DNA from: JBOGHU01 sp050742255
Lineage (GTDB): Bacteria; Actinomycetota; Acidimicrobiia; Acidimicrobiales; CADCSY01
DNA length: 44,549 nt
NCBI GenBank assembly: GCA_050742255.1
Contig: JBOGHU010000055.1
Location: 1 to 44,549 of the forward strand
Direction: 5' to 3'
Notes under the pieces: model-generated
What the model saw: only the letters and a program-made list of their open reading frames with translations
Database searches by the model: none
Told to the model about the DNA's origin: nothing
Shown here: piece by piece, positions 7,535-14,706 of the stretch
Position numbering within the stretch: the stretch's first letter is position 1
Layout: the number at the start of each line of letters is the position of its first letter
Position numbers and translations under genes: made by a program

Positions 7535-8574
7535 AGATGCGCCTCCCCGTGGTCGGGCCCGGTCTCAGCGTGGGCGACACCTTCCTCGAGGTCCAAGACG
7601 GTCATGCCGGCCTGGTGGTCGTAGCCGGCGACGACGGCACCGTGCTCGGCACCGTGACCGACGGCGACATCCGCCGGGCGGTGCTGGCGGGCCTCGACCT
7701 CGCCACGCCGGTGGGCGAGGTCATGGGCGACCAGCCGGTCACGGTGGCCGCCACCCTTCCCGACACCGCCGTGCGGGACCTCCTCGAGCGCCGGCACCTC
7801 CGGGCCGCCGCCGTCGTCGAGGGCCGGCGGCTGGTCGGCGTCCGGACGCGGGCCGACGTCGGTGGGCACCCGCCCTCCGTCACCGCCGTCGTGCTCGCCG
7901 GCGGCCGGGGCCAGCGCCTCCGTCCCCTGACCGACAAGGTCCCCAAGCCCCTCCTCACCGTGGGGCGGGCCACCGTCGTCGAGCGCCTCCTCGACGGCCT
8001 GGGGGCAGCCGGGGTCGGCGACGTCTACCTCTCGGTCAACTACAAGGCCGAGCTGTTCGAGGAGCGTCTCGGTGACGGCGCGCGACACGGCGTGCGCCTC
8101 CACTACCTGCGGGAGCGCAAGCAGCTGGGCACCGCCGGCCCTCTCTCCCTGCTCCCGGGCCTGGGGGGGGCCCTCCTCGTCGTCAACGCCAAGCAGATCA
8201 CCACCCTCGACCTCGGTCGGCTGGTGGACTTCCACCTCCAGGAGGGCGCGGCCATGACGGTGGCGGCGTTCACCCACGAGGTCCACATCCCCTACGGCGT
8301 CCTCGACCAGGAGGGGGGACGGCTGACCCGCATGGTCGAGAAGCCGACCCAGCGCCACCTCTGCAACGCCGGCATGTACGTCCTCGGCACCGACCTGGTC
8401 GGCCTGGTGCCCCGAAACACCTACTTCGGGATGCCCCAGCTCCTGGACGCGACCATCGCCGGGGGGCGCCCGGCGGTGGCCTTCCCCATCCTCGAGACGG
8501 TCATCCACATCGCCACCCGGGAGGACCTGGACCGGGCCCTGCTCTACGTCGCCACCGGCGAGGAGGTCCGGTGA
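7531..8574 (+). CDS. CBS-pair sugar-1-phosphate nucleotidyltransferase (PtmE-like)
   Basis: Residues about 5-110 form a pair of CBS domains (TVTDGDIRRAVLAG, then VGVRTRADVGG). Residues about 112-347 form a nucleotidyltransferase domain starting AVVLAGGRGQRLRPLTDKV, followed by PKPLLTVG with the catalytic Lys region. Later motifs are YLSVNYKAELFEE, VVNAKQITTLD and FCNAG-like LCNAGMYVLG. This CBS-plus-transferase architecture is that of Campylobacter PtmE, a glucosamine-1-phosphate guanylyltransferase of the legionaminic acid route. The actual sugar and nucleotide are inferred. GTG 7531 overlaps the murG stop; ATG 7537 is an alternative. The LegB-like dehydratase follows with a 1-4 bp overlap, so the two probably act consecutively. 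Confidence 0.85.
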   Translation: MKMRLPVVGPGLSVGDTFLEVQDGHAGLVVVAGDDGTVLGTVTDGDIRRAVLAGLDLATPVGEVMGDQPVTVAATLPDTAVRDLLERRHLRAAAVVEGRRLVGVRTRADVGGHPPSVTAVVLAGGRGQRLRPLTDKVPKPLLTVGRATVVERLLDGLGAAGVGDVYLSVNYKAELFEERLGDGARHGVRLHYLRERKQLGTAGPLSLLPGLGGALLVVNAKQITTLDLGRLVDFHLQEGAAMTVAAFTHEVHIPYGVLDQEGGRLTRMVEKPTQRHLCNAGMYVLGTDLVGLVPRNTYFGMPQLLDATIAGGRPAVAFPILETVIHIATREDLDRALLYVATGEEVR

Positions 8575-9566
8575 TGGCCGGGGCGCCGTGGGAGGGTCGG
8601 ACGGTCCTGGTCACAGGGGGCGAGGGGTTCATCGGGAGCACCCTGGTGGAGCGCCTGGTCGGTGAGGGGGCCACGGTGCGGGCCCTGGTCCACTACAGCC
8701 CCTTCGGCCCCCGGGGCTGGCTCGACCCCGAGGTCCACCGGGAGGTGCAGATCTTCCCCGGGGACGTGCGGGACCCCGAACGGGTGCTCGCCGCCGTCGG
8801 GGGCTGCGAGGTCGTCTTCCACCTCGCCGCCCTGGTCGGCATCCCCTACAGCTACGAGGCCCCCGCCAGCTACGTGCAGGTCAACGTGGGGGGCACCCTC
8901 AACGTGGCCACCGCCTGCCGACAGGTGGGCGTGGCCCGGCTGGTGCACACCTCCACCAGCGAGACCTACGGCACGGCCCGGACCGTGCCCATGGGCGAGG
9001 ACCACCCCCTCCAACCACAGTCGCCCTACTCGGCGTCGAAGATCGGCGGCGACATGGTGGCGCTGTCGTTCCATCATGCCTACGGGCTGCCGGTGGCGGT
9101 GGTGCGCCCGTTCAACGCCTACGGGCCCCGCCAGTCGACCCGAGCGGTGATCCCCACCATCCTGGCCCAGCTCCACGCCGGTGCCACCGAGATCCGCATC
9201 GGGGCCACCACCCCCACCCGGGACTTCACCTACGTCGACGACACCGTGTCGGCGTTCCTGGCCGTGGCCACCTGCGACCGGGCCGTCGGCCAGGTCGTCA
9301 ACGTCGGCTCCGGCCGGGAGGTGGCGATCGGGGAGCTGGCCCACAAGCTCATCGCCATCACCGGCGACAGGGCGCGCATCGTGTCGGACCCGGCGCGGCT
9401 CCGACCCGCCGGCAGCGAGGTGGAGCGACTGGTCTGCGACAACCGCCGGGCCCGGGAGTGGGCGGGCTGGGAGCCCACGGTGAGCCTCGACGACGGGCTG
9501 CGCCGCACGTCGGAGTGGGTCCGGGCCAACCGCCACCACCTCGACACGGCCGGCTACGCCGTGTGA
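8574..9566 (+). CDS. LegB-like NAD-dependent sugar-nucleotide 4,6-dehydratase/epimerase (extended SDR)
   Basis: This is an extended short-chain dehydrogenase that acts on a nucleotide sugar in the cytosol. It shows the NAD motif VLVTGGEGFIGS, then FPGDVRDPE, FHLAALVGIPYSYEAP, HTSTSETYGTA, the catalytic YSASK, RPFNAYGPRQS and TRDFTYVDDTV. The GIPYSYEAP, TSETYGTA and GPRQSTRAVIPT pattern matches my recollection of the LegB family, GDP-GlcNAc 4,6-dehydratases of legionaminic acid synthesis. ATG 8574 is preceded by GGAGG at 7 bp; GTG 8571 is also possible. No LegC, LegG, LegI or other later pathway genes lie nearby, so the product here may be a simpler 4-keto-6-deoxy sugar. The gene converges on ftsW across 40 bp. 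Confidence 0.85.
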   Translation: MAGAPWEGRTVLVTGGEGFIGSTLVERLVGEGATVRALVHYSPFGPRGWLDPEVHREVQIFPGDVRDPERVLAAVGGCEVVFHLAALVGIPYSYEAPASYVQVNVGGTLNVATACRQVGVARLVHTSTSETYGTARTVPMGEDHPLQPQSPYSASKIGGDMVALSFHHAYGLPVAVVRPFNAYGPRQSTRAVIPTILAQLHAGATEIRIGATTPTRDFTYVDDTVSAFLAVATCDRAVGQVVNVGSGREVAIGELAHKLIAITGDRARIVSDPARLRPAGSEVERLVCDNRRAREWAGWEPTVSLDDGLRRTSEWVRANRHHLDTAGYAV

Positions 9567-9585
9567 GGAGCGCGCCCCGTGGTCC

Positions 9586-9603
9586 GGCGCCCCCCTCGGC
9601 GCC
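9586..9603. terminator. Possible hairpin between convergent legB-like gene and ftsW
   Basis: GGCGCC (9586-9591) and GGCGCC (9598-9603) can pair across a 6-nt loop in the 40-bp convergent gap. There is no U-tract on either strand, so intrinsic termination is doubtful. Confidence 0.25.
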
Positions 9604-9606
9604 CGG

Positions 9607-10866
9607 TCACCTGACGGCGCGCAGGGGCGCCGGCCGCGGCTCGCCGGCCCGGCGGGCGACGTTGATCAGGATGCCCGTGGCCGCCATCGTGACCACGAGG
9701 GACGAGCCCCCGAAGGAGATGAACGGCAGGGTGAGGCCGGTGATGGGGAGCACCCCCACCACGCCACCGACGTTCACCAGCGCCTGGGTGAGGATCCACG
9801 CGGTGATCCCCGCGGCCAGCAGCGTGCCCAACCGGTCGGGCGCCCGCAGCGCCACCCGCACGCCGAGGACCCCCAGCGTGCACAGCAGCGCCACCACCAC
9901 CAGGGCGCCGACCAGGCCCAGCTCCTCGCTGAGGATGGCGAAGATGAAGTCGGTGTGGGCGTTGGGGAGGAACCCCCACTTGGCCCGGCTCTCACCCAGA
10001 CCGATCCCGGTGAGCCCACCCGACGCCACCCCGGTGAGCGACTGGATGATGTTGTACCCGGTGTTCAGGGGATCGCTGGTGGGATGGAGGAACGCCAGCA
10101 GCCGGGCCCGCCGGTACGGCTCGGCTAGCGCGAACGCGGCCGAGCCCGCCGATGCCAGGGCCAGGGCGCCAGCCAGGCGGAGCATCGGCACGCCGGCCAC
10201 GAACAGCACCCAGAAGGCGATGGCGCCCATGACGATGGCGGTGCCGAGGTCGGGCTGGAGCATCAGCAGCATGCCGGTCAGGCCCACCACCACGACCACC
10301 GGGCGCAGGGTCAGCTGGCTGCGGTCCATCAGGTGGGCTCGCCAGGCCAGCAGGTCGGCCACGAACAGCACCAGCGCCAACTTGGTCAGCTCCGCCGGCT
10401 GGACCGTCACCGGGCCGATCGCCAGCCAGCTGCGCGCCCCGTTGACCTGGCGGCCCACGCCGGGGACCAGGACCGCCACGAGGAGGGCGAGGGAGAGGAG
10501 CAGCAGCGGTCGGGCTGCCGCTCGCCACCGGCGGTAGTCGACCCGCACCGTCACGGCCATGGCCACGGCGCCCACCGTGACCCACAGGGCGTGGCGGGCG
10601 AAGTACGCCCAGCTCGAGCCGAAGTGGCGGACCGCCTGCACCGAGGACGCCGACAGCACCATGATCAGCCCGATGAGCAGCAGGAGCACCACCACCACGC
10701 CGAGGAGCAGGGCGTCGGAGGGCCACCCCTGGCGGCCGGGGCGGCCACGTCGGCCGCCGGTCAGCTCAGCGACGGGCCGGGACGCCGGCCCTCGGGTGCG
10801 GACCGGCCCGCCCGCCCGCACCGGGCTGGCCAGGACGAGCGTGCTCCGGCCACGGCGGGCGCTCAC
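9607..10866 (-). CDS. ftsW: SEDS peptidoglycan glycosyltransferase FtsW
   Basis: FtsW is the septal peptidoglycan polymerase that works with FtsI. It is a multi-pass membrane protein of 419 residues with about ten helices. Visible SEDS features are the WP..LL start of helix 1, SWLAIGPVTVQPAELTKLAL, LLMLQPDLGTAIVMG, GLTGIGLGESRAKWGFLPNA with HTDFIFAILSEELGL, and the terminal LPFISFGGSSLVVTMAATG. The N-terminus has an Arg/Gly-rich cytosolic stretch of about 50 residues. GTG 10866 overlaps the murD stop (GTGA). The longer open frame upstream is antisense or out of frame with murD and is rejected. In usual clusters murG follows; here ftsW ends against the inverted block. Confidence 0.95.
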   Translation of the reverse strand: MSARRGRSTLVLASPVRAGGPVRTRGPASRPVAELTGGRRGRPGRQGWPSDALLLGVVVVLLLLIGLIMVLSASSVQAVRHFGSSWAYFARHALWVTVGAVAMAVTVRVDYRRWRAAARPLLLLSLALLVAVLVPGVGRQVNGARSWLAIGPVTVQPAELTKLALVLFVADLLAWRAHLMDRSQLTLRPVVVVVGLTGMLLMLQPDLGTAIVMGAIAFWVLFVAGVPMLRLAGALALASAGSAAFALAEPYRRARLLAFLHPTSDPLNTGYNIIQSLTGVASGGLTGIGLGESRAKWGFLPNAHTDFIFAILSEELGLVGALVVVALLCTLGVLGVRVALRAPDRLGTLLAAGITAWILTQALVNVGGVVGVLPITGLTLPFISFGGSSLVVTMAATGILINVARRAGEPRPAPLRAVR

Positions 10867-12212
10867 GACCGCCCCCCCGAGCCGGTGACGGCCCGAGCGA
10901 AGTCGGCGCCCCGCTCCCGGTAGGACCGGTACCAGTCGAAGGACGCGCACCCCGGTGAGAGCAGAACGGCGTCGCCCCGCCGGGCTGCCGTCCGGGCCCG
11001 GGCCACGGCCTCGTCCATCGACCCGGCGCACGTCACGGGGGCCCGCCCCGCGAACGCCCTCTCGACCTCGGGAGCAGCCTCGCCGATGGCGACCACCGTT
11101 CGGATGCGGCTGGTGTCGGCGGCCAGGGCCGAGAGGTCCAGGCCCTTGTTCCGGCCCCCCGCGATCAGCACCACCGAGGGGAAGCCGGCCACCGCGGCGG
11201 CGGTGGCGTGGGGATCGGTCGCCTTGGAGTCGTCGTAGTACCGCACCCCGTCCACCTCGGCGACCAGGCTGACGCGGTGGGGCAGGCCTCGGAACGACCG
11301 CAGGGTCCCGACCACGCCCGACAAGGATGCTCCTGCGATCGACGCGGCGGCGGCCGCGGCCAGGGCGTTGGTGCGATCATGGGGCAGCGAGCGCCACAGC
11401 GCCGAGGTCTCCGCCAGGTCGCCGTCCGGTCCCCGGAGCCGCCCGTCCCGCACCCTCCAGTCGCCATGATCGTGACCGAAGGTGACCACCCGCGCCGGCG
11501 CCGAGCTGGCCCAGGCCATGACCACGGGGTCCTCGGCGTTCGCCACCGCCACCTGCTCGGGGCCCTGGGCCGCCCAGATGCGGGCCTTGGCGGCGGCGTA
11601 GGCCTCCATCGTCCCGTGCCAGTCCAGGTGGTCCGGTGCCAGGTTGATCCACACGCCCACGACCGGCTGGAAGGTCTCGGTGAAGCGCAGGCGGAATGAC
11701 GACGCCTCGACGACGATGACGTCGTGGTCCTCCCCGGCATCCACCAGGGGGAGCTCGTTGTTGCTGGCGGCGACCGTACGCAGACCGCTCGCCGCCAGCA
11801 TGTCCCGGATCAGGGTGGTCACGGTGGTCTTGCCGTTGGTGCCGGTGACCGCCACCACCGGCACCGACGACCACCTGGCCGCCAGCTCGAGCTCGCTCCA
11901 CACCCTCCTCCCGGCGGCGAGCGCCCGGGAGACGCCGGGGTGGGTCGCCGGCACGCCGGGGCTGGGGACCACCAGCGTGGCCTCCTCCACCAGCGAGGCC
12001 AGCCGCTCGGGGCCGGGGGCGTCCACCGTCACCACGCCCCGGCCCCCGAGCGCCGCCGCCCTCGCCCGGGTGTCGTGGGTGGGCCGGTCCTCGCTCACGG
12101 TGACCGACCAGCCGCGGTCGGCCAGGTGGCGGGCCACCGCCTCACCGGCGACGCCGAGGCCGACCACCAGCGCCCGGCCCGCAGGGCCGCCCGTCGAACC
12201 GAGCACGCCCAT
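10863..12212 (-). CDS. murD: UDP-N-acetylmuramoyl-L-alanine--D-glutamate ligase MurD
   Basis: MurD adds D-glutamate to UDP-MurNAc-L-Ala. Seen are the N-domain dinucleotide-like fold (RALVVGLGVAGEAVA), the P-loop VVAVTGTNGKTTVTTLI, VEASSFRL, INLAPDHLDWHG, YYDDSKATDPHA, LIAGGRNKGLDLS and the C-terminal LSPGCASFDWYRSY. The segment that reads GNIG in most MurD proteins is SNNELP here; the Asn is kept. It has 449 residues. ATG 12212 shares one base with the mraY stop (TGATG). Its coupling to mraY upstream and ftsW downstream follows the standard order. Confidence 0.96.
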   Translation of the reverse strand: MGVLGSTGGPAGRALVVGLGVAGEAVARHLADRGWSVTVSEDRPTHDTRARAAALGGRGVVTVDAPGPERLASLVEEATLVVPSPGVPATHPGVSRALAAGRRVWSELELAARWSSVPVVAVTGTNGKTTVTTLIRDMLAASGLRTVAASNNELPLVDAGEDHDVIVVEASSFRLRFTETFQPVVGVWINLAPDHLDWHGTMEAYAAAKARIWAAQGPEQVAVANAEDPVVMAWASSAPARVVTFGHDHGDWRVRDGRLRGPDGDLAETSALWRSLPHDRTNALAAAAAASIAGASLSGVVGTLRSFRGLPHRVSLVAEVDGVRYYDDSKATDPHATAAAVAGFPSVVLIAGGRNKGLDLSALAADTSRIRTVVAIGEAAPEVERAFAGRAPVTCAGSMDEAVARARTAARRGDAVLLSPGCASFDWYRSYRERGADFARAVTGSGGRS

Positions 12213-13246
12213 CAGATGGAGCCGGGTATCGAGAGGTAGTCGGCGTAGAAGACCCCCAGGGCGACCGCCGTGAGCAGGCCGGCCAGGATCCAGTACCGGA
12301 CGATGACCGTGGTCTCGGGCCACCCACCCAGCTCGTGGTGGTGGTGGATGGGCGCCATGCGCAGGACCCGGGTGTGGAAGAGGCGGAAGGCGACCACCTG
12401 GACGATCACCGAGAGGGTCTCGACCACGAAGATCCCGCCCAGGATCGGGAGGAGCAGGTGGGTGTTGGTGACCAGGGCCAGCGCGGCCAGCCCGGCACCG
12501 ATGGCCAGCGAGCCGGTGTCCCCCATGAAGATCTGGGCCGGTGCCGCGTTCCACCACAGGAAGCCGGCGCAGGCTCCCACCATCGACGCCGCCACCACGG
12601 CCAGGTCCAGGGCCTGGGGGATCTGGTAGAGGCCGTCGTGGCGGAAGGCCCAGAAGGCGATGACCACATAGGCGGCGAAGGAGAACAGCGCAGATCCCGC
12701 CGCCAGGCCGTCCAGGCCGTCGGTCAGGTTGACGGCGTTGGCGGTGGCCAGGATGAGGACCACCGCCCACACCACCCACAGCGTCGGCCCCATGTCGAGC
12801 CCGACGGTGTCGAGCCTGGTGAAGGAGAGCTCGGTTTGCACGTCGGCCCACTCCAGGGCGAGGACGGCGAACACGGTGGCGACCACCAGGAGCCCGGCCA
12901 GCTTGGCCCGCTTGGTCAGGCCCACGCTCCGCGCCCGGGTCACCTTGATCCAGTCGTCGAGCAGGCCGACCAGCCCGGCGCCGCCGATCGCGAACACGAC
13001 CACCAGCCCGCCCCTCGTGAAGATGGTGCCGCTGCGGACGTGGGCCACCCCGTAGGCGAGCACGGCGCCGGCCACGACGACGATCCCGCCCATGGTCGGC
13101 GTCCCGGCCTTGGTCACGTGGCCCGACGGCCCGTCCTCCCGTATGGGCTGGGCGATCCCGTGGCGGCGGAGCCAGGCCATCAGCAGGGGGCTCCCCAGCA
13201 GGGCCACCGAGAACGACACCGCGCCGGCGATCAACAGGGCGATCAC
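12212..13246 (-). CDS. mraY: Phospho-N-acetylmuramoyl-pentapeptide transferase MraY
   Basis: MraY transfers phospho-MurNAc-pentapeptide to undecaprenyl phosphate, making lipid I at the inner membrane face. It is a ten-helix membrane protein of 344 residues. Family motifs are HVTKAGTPTMGGI near residue 43, GLLDDWIKVTR, NAVNLTDGLDGLAAG, AQIFMGDTGSLAIGAGLA and the HHHHELGGWPE loop with its conserved histidines. GTG 13246 overlaps the murE stop (GTGA). murF, which makes its pentapeptide substrate and normally lies directly upstream, is missing here, so murE and mraY are directly coupled. Confidence 0.97.
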   Translation of the reverse strand: MIALLIAGAVSFSVALLGSPLLMAWLRRHGIAQPIREDGPSGHVTKAGTPTMGGIVVVAGAVLAYGVAHVRSGTIFTRGGLVVVFAIGGAGLVGLLDDWIKVTRARSVGLTKRAKLAGLLVVATVFAVLALEWADVQTELSFTRLDTVGLDMGPTLWVVWAVVLILATANAVNLTDGLDGLAAGSALFSFAAYVVIAFWAFRHDGLYQIPQALDLAVVAASMVGACAGFLWWNAAPAQIFMGDTGSLAIGAGLAALALVTNTHLLLPILGGIFVVETLSVIVQVVAFRLFHTRVLRMAPIHHHHELGGWPETTVIVRYWILAGLLTAVALGVFYADYLSIPGSI

Positions 13247-14691
13247 GTCGAGGGGTGCCGATCGCCGATGCCCAGCGCCACCAGCTCCTCCTCCACGACC
13301 ACCCGGTCGTCGAAAGGCTCGACCCGCTCGCCGACGGTCTGGGTCGTCTCATGGCCCTTGCCCGCCACCACCACCGCGTCCCCCGGCCCCGCCGCTGCCA
13401 ACGCACGCCGGATCGCCACCCGGCGATCCGGCTCCACCTGCACCGACGGCCGCCCCGCGGTGCCGGCACGGATCTCCTCGATGACGACCAGGGGGTCCTC
13501 GCCCCTCGGGTTGTCGGAGGTCAGGACGACCGCATCCGCCAGGTCGGCGGCCACCCCTCCCATCGCCGGCCGCTTCGACCGGTCCCGGTCACCTCCGCAG
13601 CCGAAGACGACGATGACCCGGCCCGTCCCGATGGCCTCCCGCACCGAGCTCAGCAGCCGCTGGAGGGCTTCTGGGGTGTGGGCGAAGTCGACGACCACCG
13701 GGAAGGGCTGGCCCACGTCCACGATCTCGAAGCGGCCCGGGACCGGGCGGGCGGTGGCGATGCCCTCCGCCGCGGTCGCGGCGTCGACGCCCAGCTCGGT
13801 GGCGGCGGTGGCGGCGGCCACGGCGTTGGCCACGTTGCACCTGCCGCCCAGGGGGACCCGGAGGCGCTGCCCCCGCCAGAGACCCGTGCTCGCCGACAGG
13901 CCCACGTCGAGGTCGCTGACCTCCCCCAGCGAGTACGGCCGAACCGGGATGGTCACGGTCTCCAGCAGGCTGCGGCCGTAGGGGTCGTCGGCGTTGACGA
14001 CCCCCACCCCGGCCCGTCCCGGCTCGAACAGCCTGGCCTTGGCGGCGAAGTACTCCTCGCGGGAGAGGTGGAAGTCGAGGTGGTCCCGTCCCAGGTTGGT
14101 GAAGACGGCCACCGAGAACCACGTCCCCTCGACCCGCGACAGGGACAGGGCGTGGGAGGAGACCTCCATGGCCACCGCCACCACCCCGGCGTCACGGAGC
14201 GTGGCCAGGTGCTCCTGCAGCTCGGCCCCCTCGGGCGTGGTGCGGGCGCCGGTGAGGGTCCCGACCACGGCGGTCGGCCGGCCGGCGGCCCCCAACGCCG
14301 CCGCCAGCAGCGCCGCCGTCGTGGTCTTCCCGTTGGTGCCGGTGATGCCCACCACGTCGAGGCACCGGGAGGGGTGGCCGTGCAGGGCCGCCGCCGCCCG
14401 CCCTGCCTGCAGCCGGGCGTCGGCCACCTCGACCTGGGCCACGTCCAGCTCCAGGCGGCGCTCGCACAGCAGCGCCACGGCGCCACGGTCGACGGCGGCG
14501 GCGGCGTGACGGTGCCCATCGGTCACGCGACCGGGCAGGCAGCAGAACATGGCGCCGGGGCGGACCTGGCGCGAGTCCTGGGTCACCGACGTGACCTCCA
14601 CGGAGGCGGCGTCGCCGTGCACGGCGAGGACCTCCAGCCCTGCCACCAGCATGTCGAGTCGCACCAGCAGATCCTCGCCGGGAATGGCCAC
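13243..14691 (-). CDS. murE: UDP-MurNAc-L-Ala-D-Glu--meso-diaminopimelate ligase MurE
   Basis: MurE adds the third stem residue. The N-domain has VTSVTQDSRQVRPGAMF. The P-loop is GITGTNGKTTTAALLAA. Further motifs are EVSSHALSLSRV, FTNLGRDHLDFH, the modified-lysine region EYFAAKARLF, and CNVANAVAAATAA. The C-domain holds TSDNPRGEDP; the DNPR motif is the known signature for meso-diaminopimelate, not lysine, so the wall is predicted to be of A1-gamma type. It has 482 residues. The GTG start lies 15 bp after the ftsI stop. It overlaps mraY by 4 bp where murF would be expected. Confidence 0.96.
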   Translation of the reverse strand: MAIPGEDLLVRLDMLVAGLEVLAVHGDAASVEVTSVTQDSRQVRPGAMFCCLPGRVTDGHRHAAAAVDRGAVALLCERRLELDVAQVEVADARLQAGRAAAALHGHPSRCLDVVGITGTNGKTTTAALLAAALGAAGRPTAVVGTLTGARTTPEGAELQEHLATLRDAGVVAVAMEVSSHALSLSRVEGTWFSVAVFTNLGRDHLDFHLSREEYFAAKARLFEPGRAGVGVVNADDPYGRSLLETVTIPVRPYSLGEVSDLDVGLSASTGLWRGQRLRVPLGGRCNVANAVAAATAATELGVDAATAAEGIATARPVPGRFEIVDVGQPFPVVVDFAHTPEALQRLLSSVREAIGTGRVIVVFGCGGDRDRSKRPAMGGVAADLADAVVLTSDNPRGEDPLVVIEEIRAGTAGRPSVQVEPDRRVAIRRALAAAGPGDAVVVAGKGHETTQTVGERVEPFDDRVVVEEELVALGIGDRHPST

Positions 14692-14706
14692 CGAGAGCCA
14701 CCGCCC

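Noticed and set aside
6342..9589. Direct repeat TGGTCCGGCG at 6342-6351 and 9580-9589 flanking the inverted murG block, as insertion target duplication
   Set aside because: Ten bases in very GC-rich DNA can match by chance, no transposase or terminal inverted repeat is present, and a direct repeat does not explain an inversion.
9586..9603. Intrinsic terminator serving both ftsW and the dehydratase gene
   Set aside because: The hairpin is short and lacks a U-tract on either strand, so it is listed only as a low-confidence structure.
10863..11031. Longer ftsW start within murD
   Set aside because: The extra 55 codons lie inside the murD coding region. GTG 10866 overlaps the murD stop in the same way as other cluster junctions.
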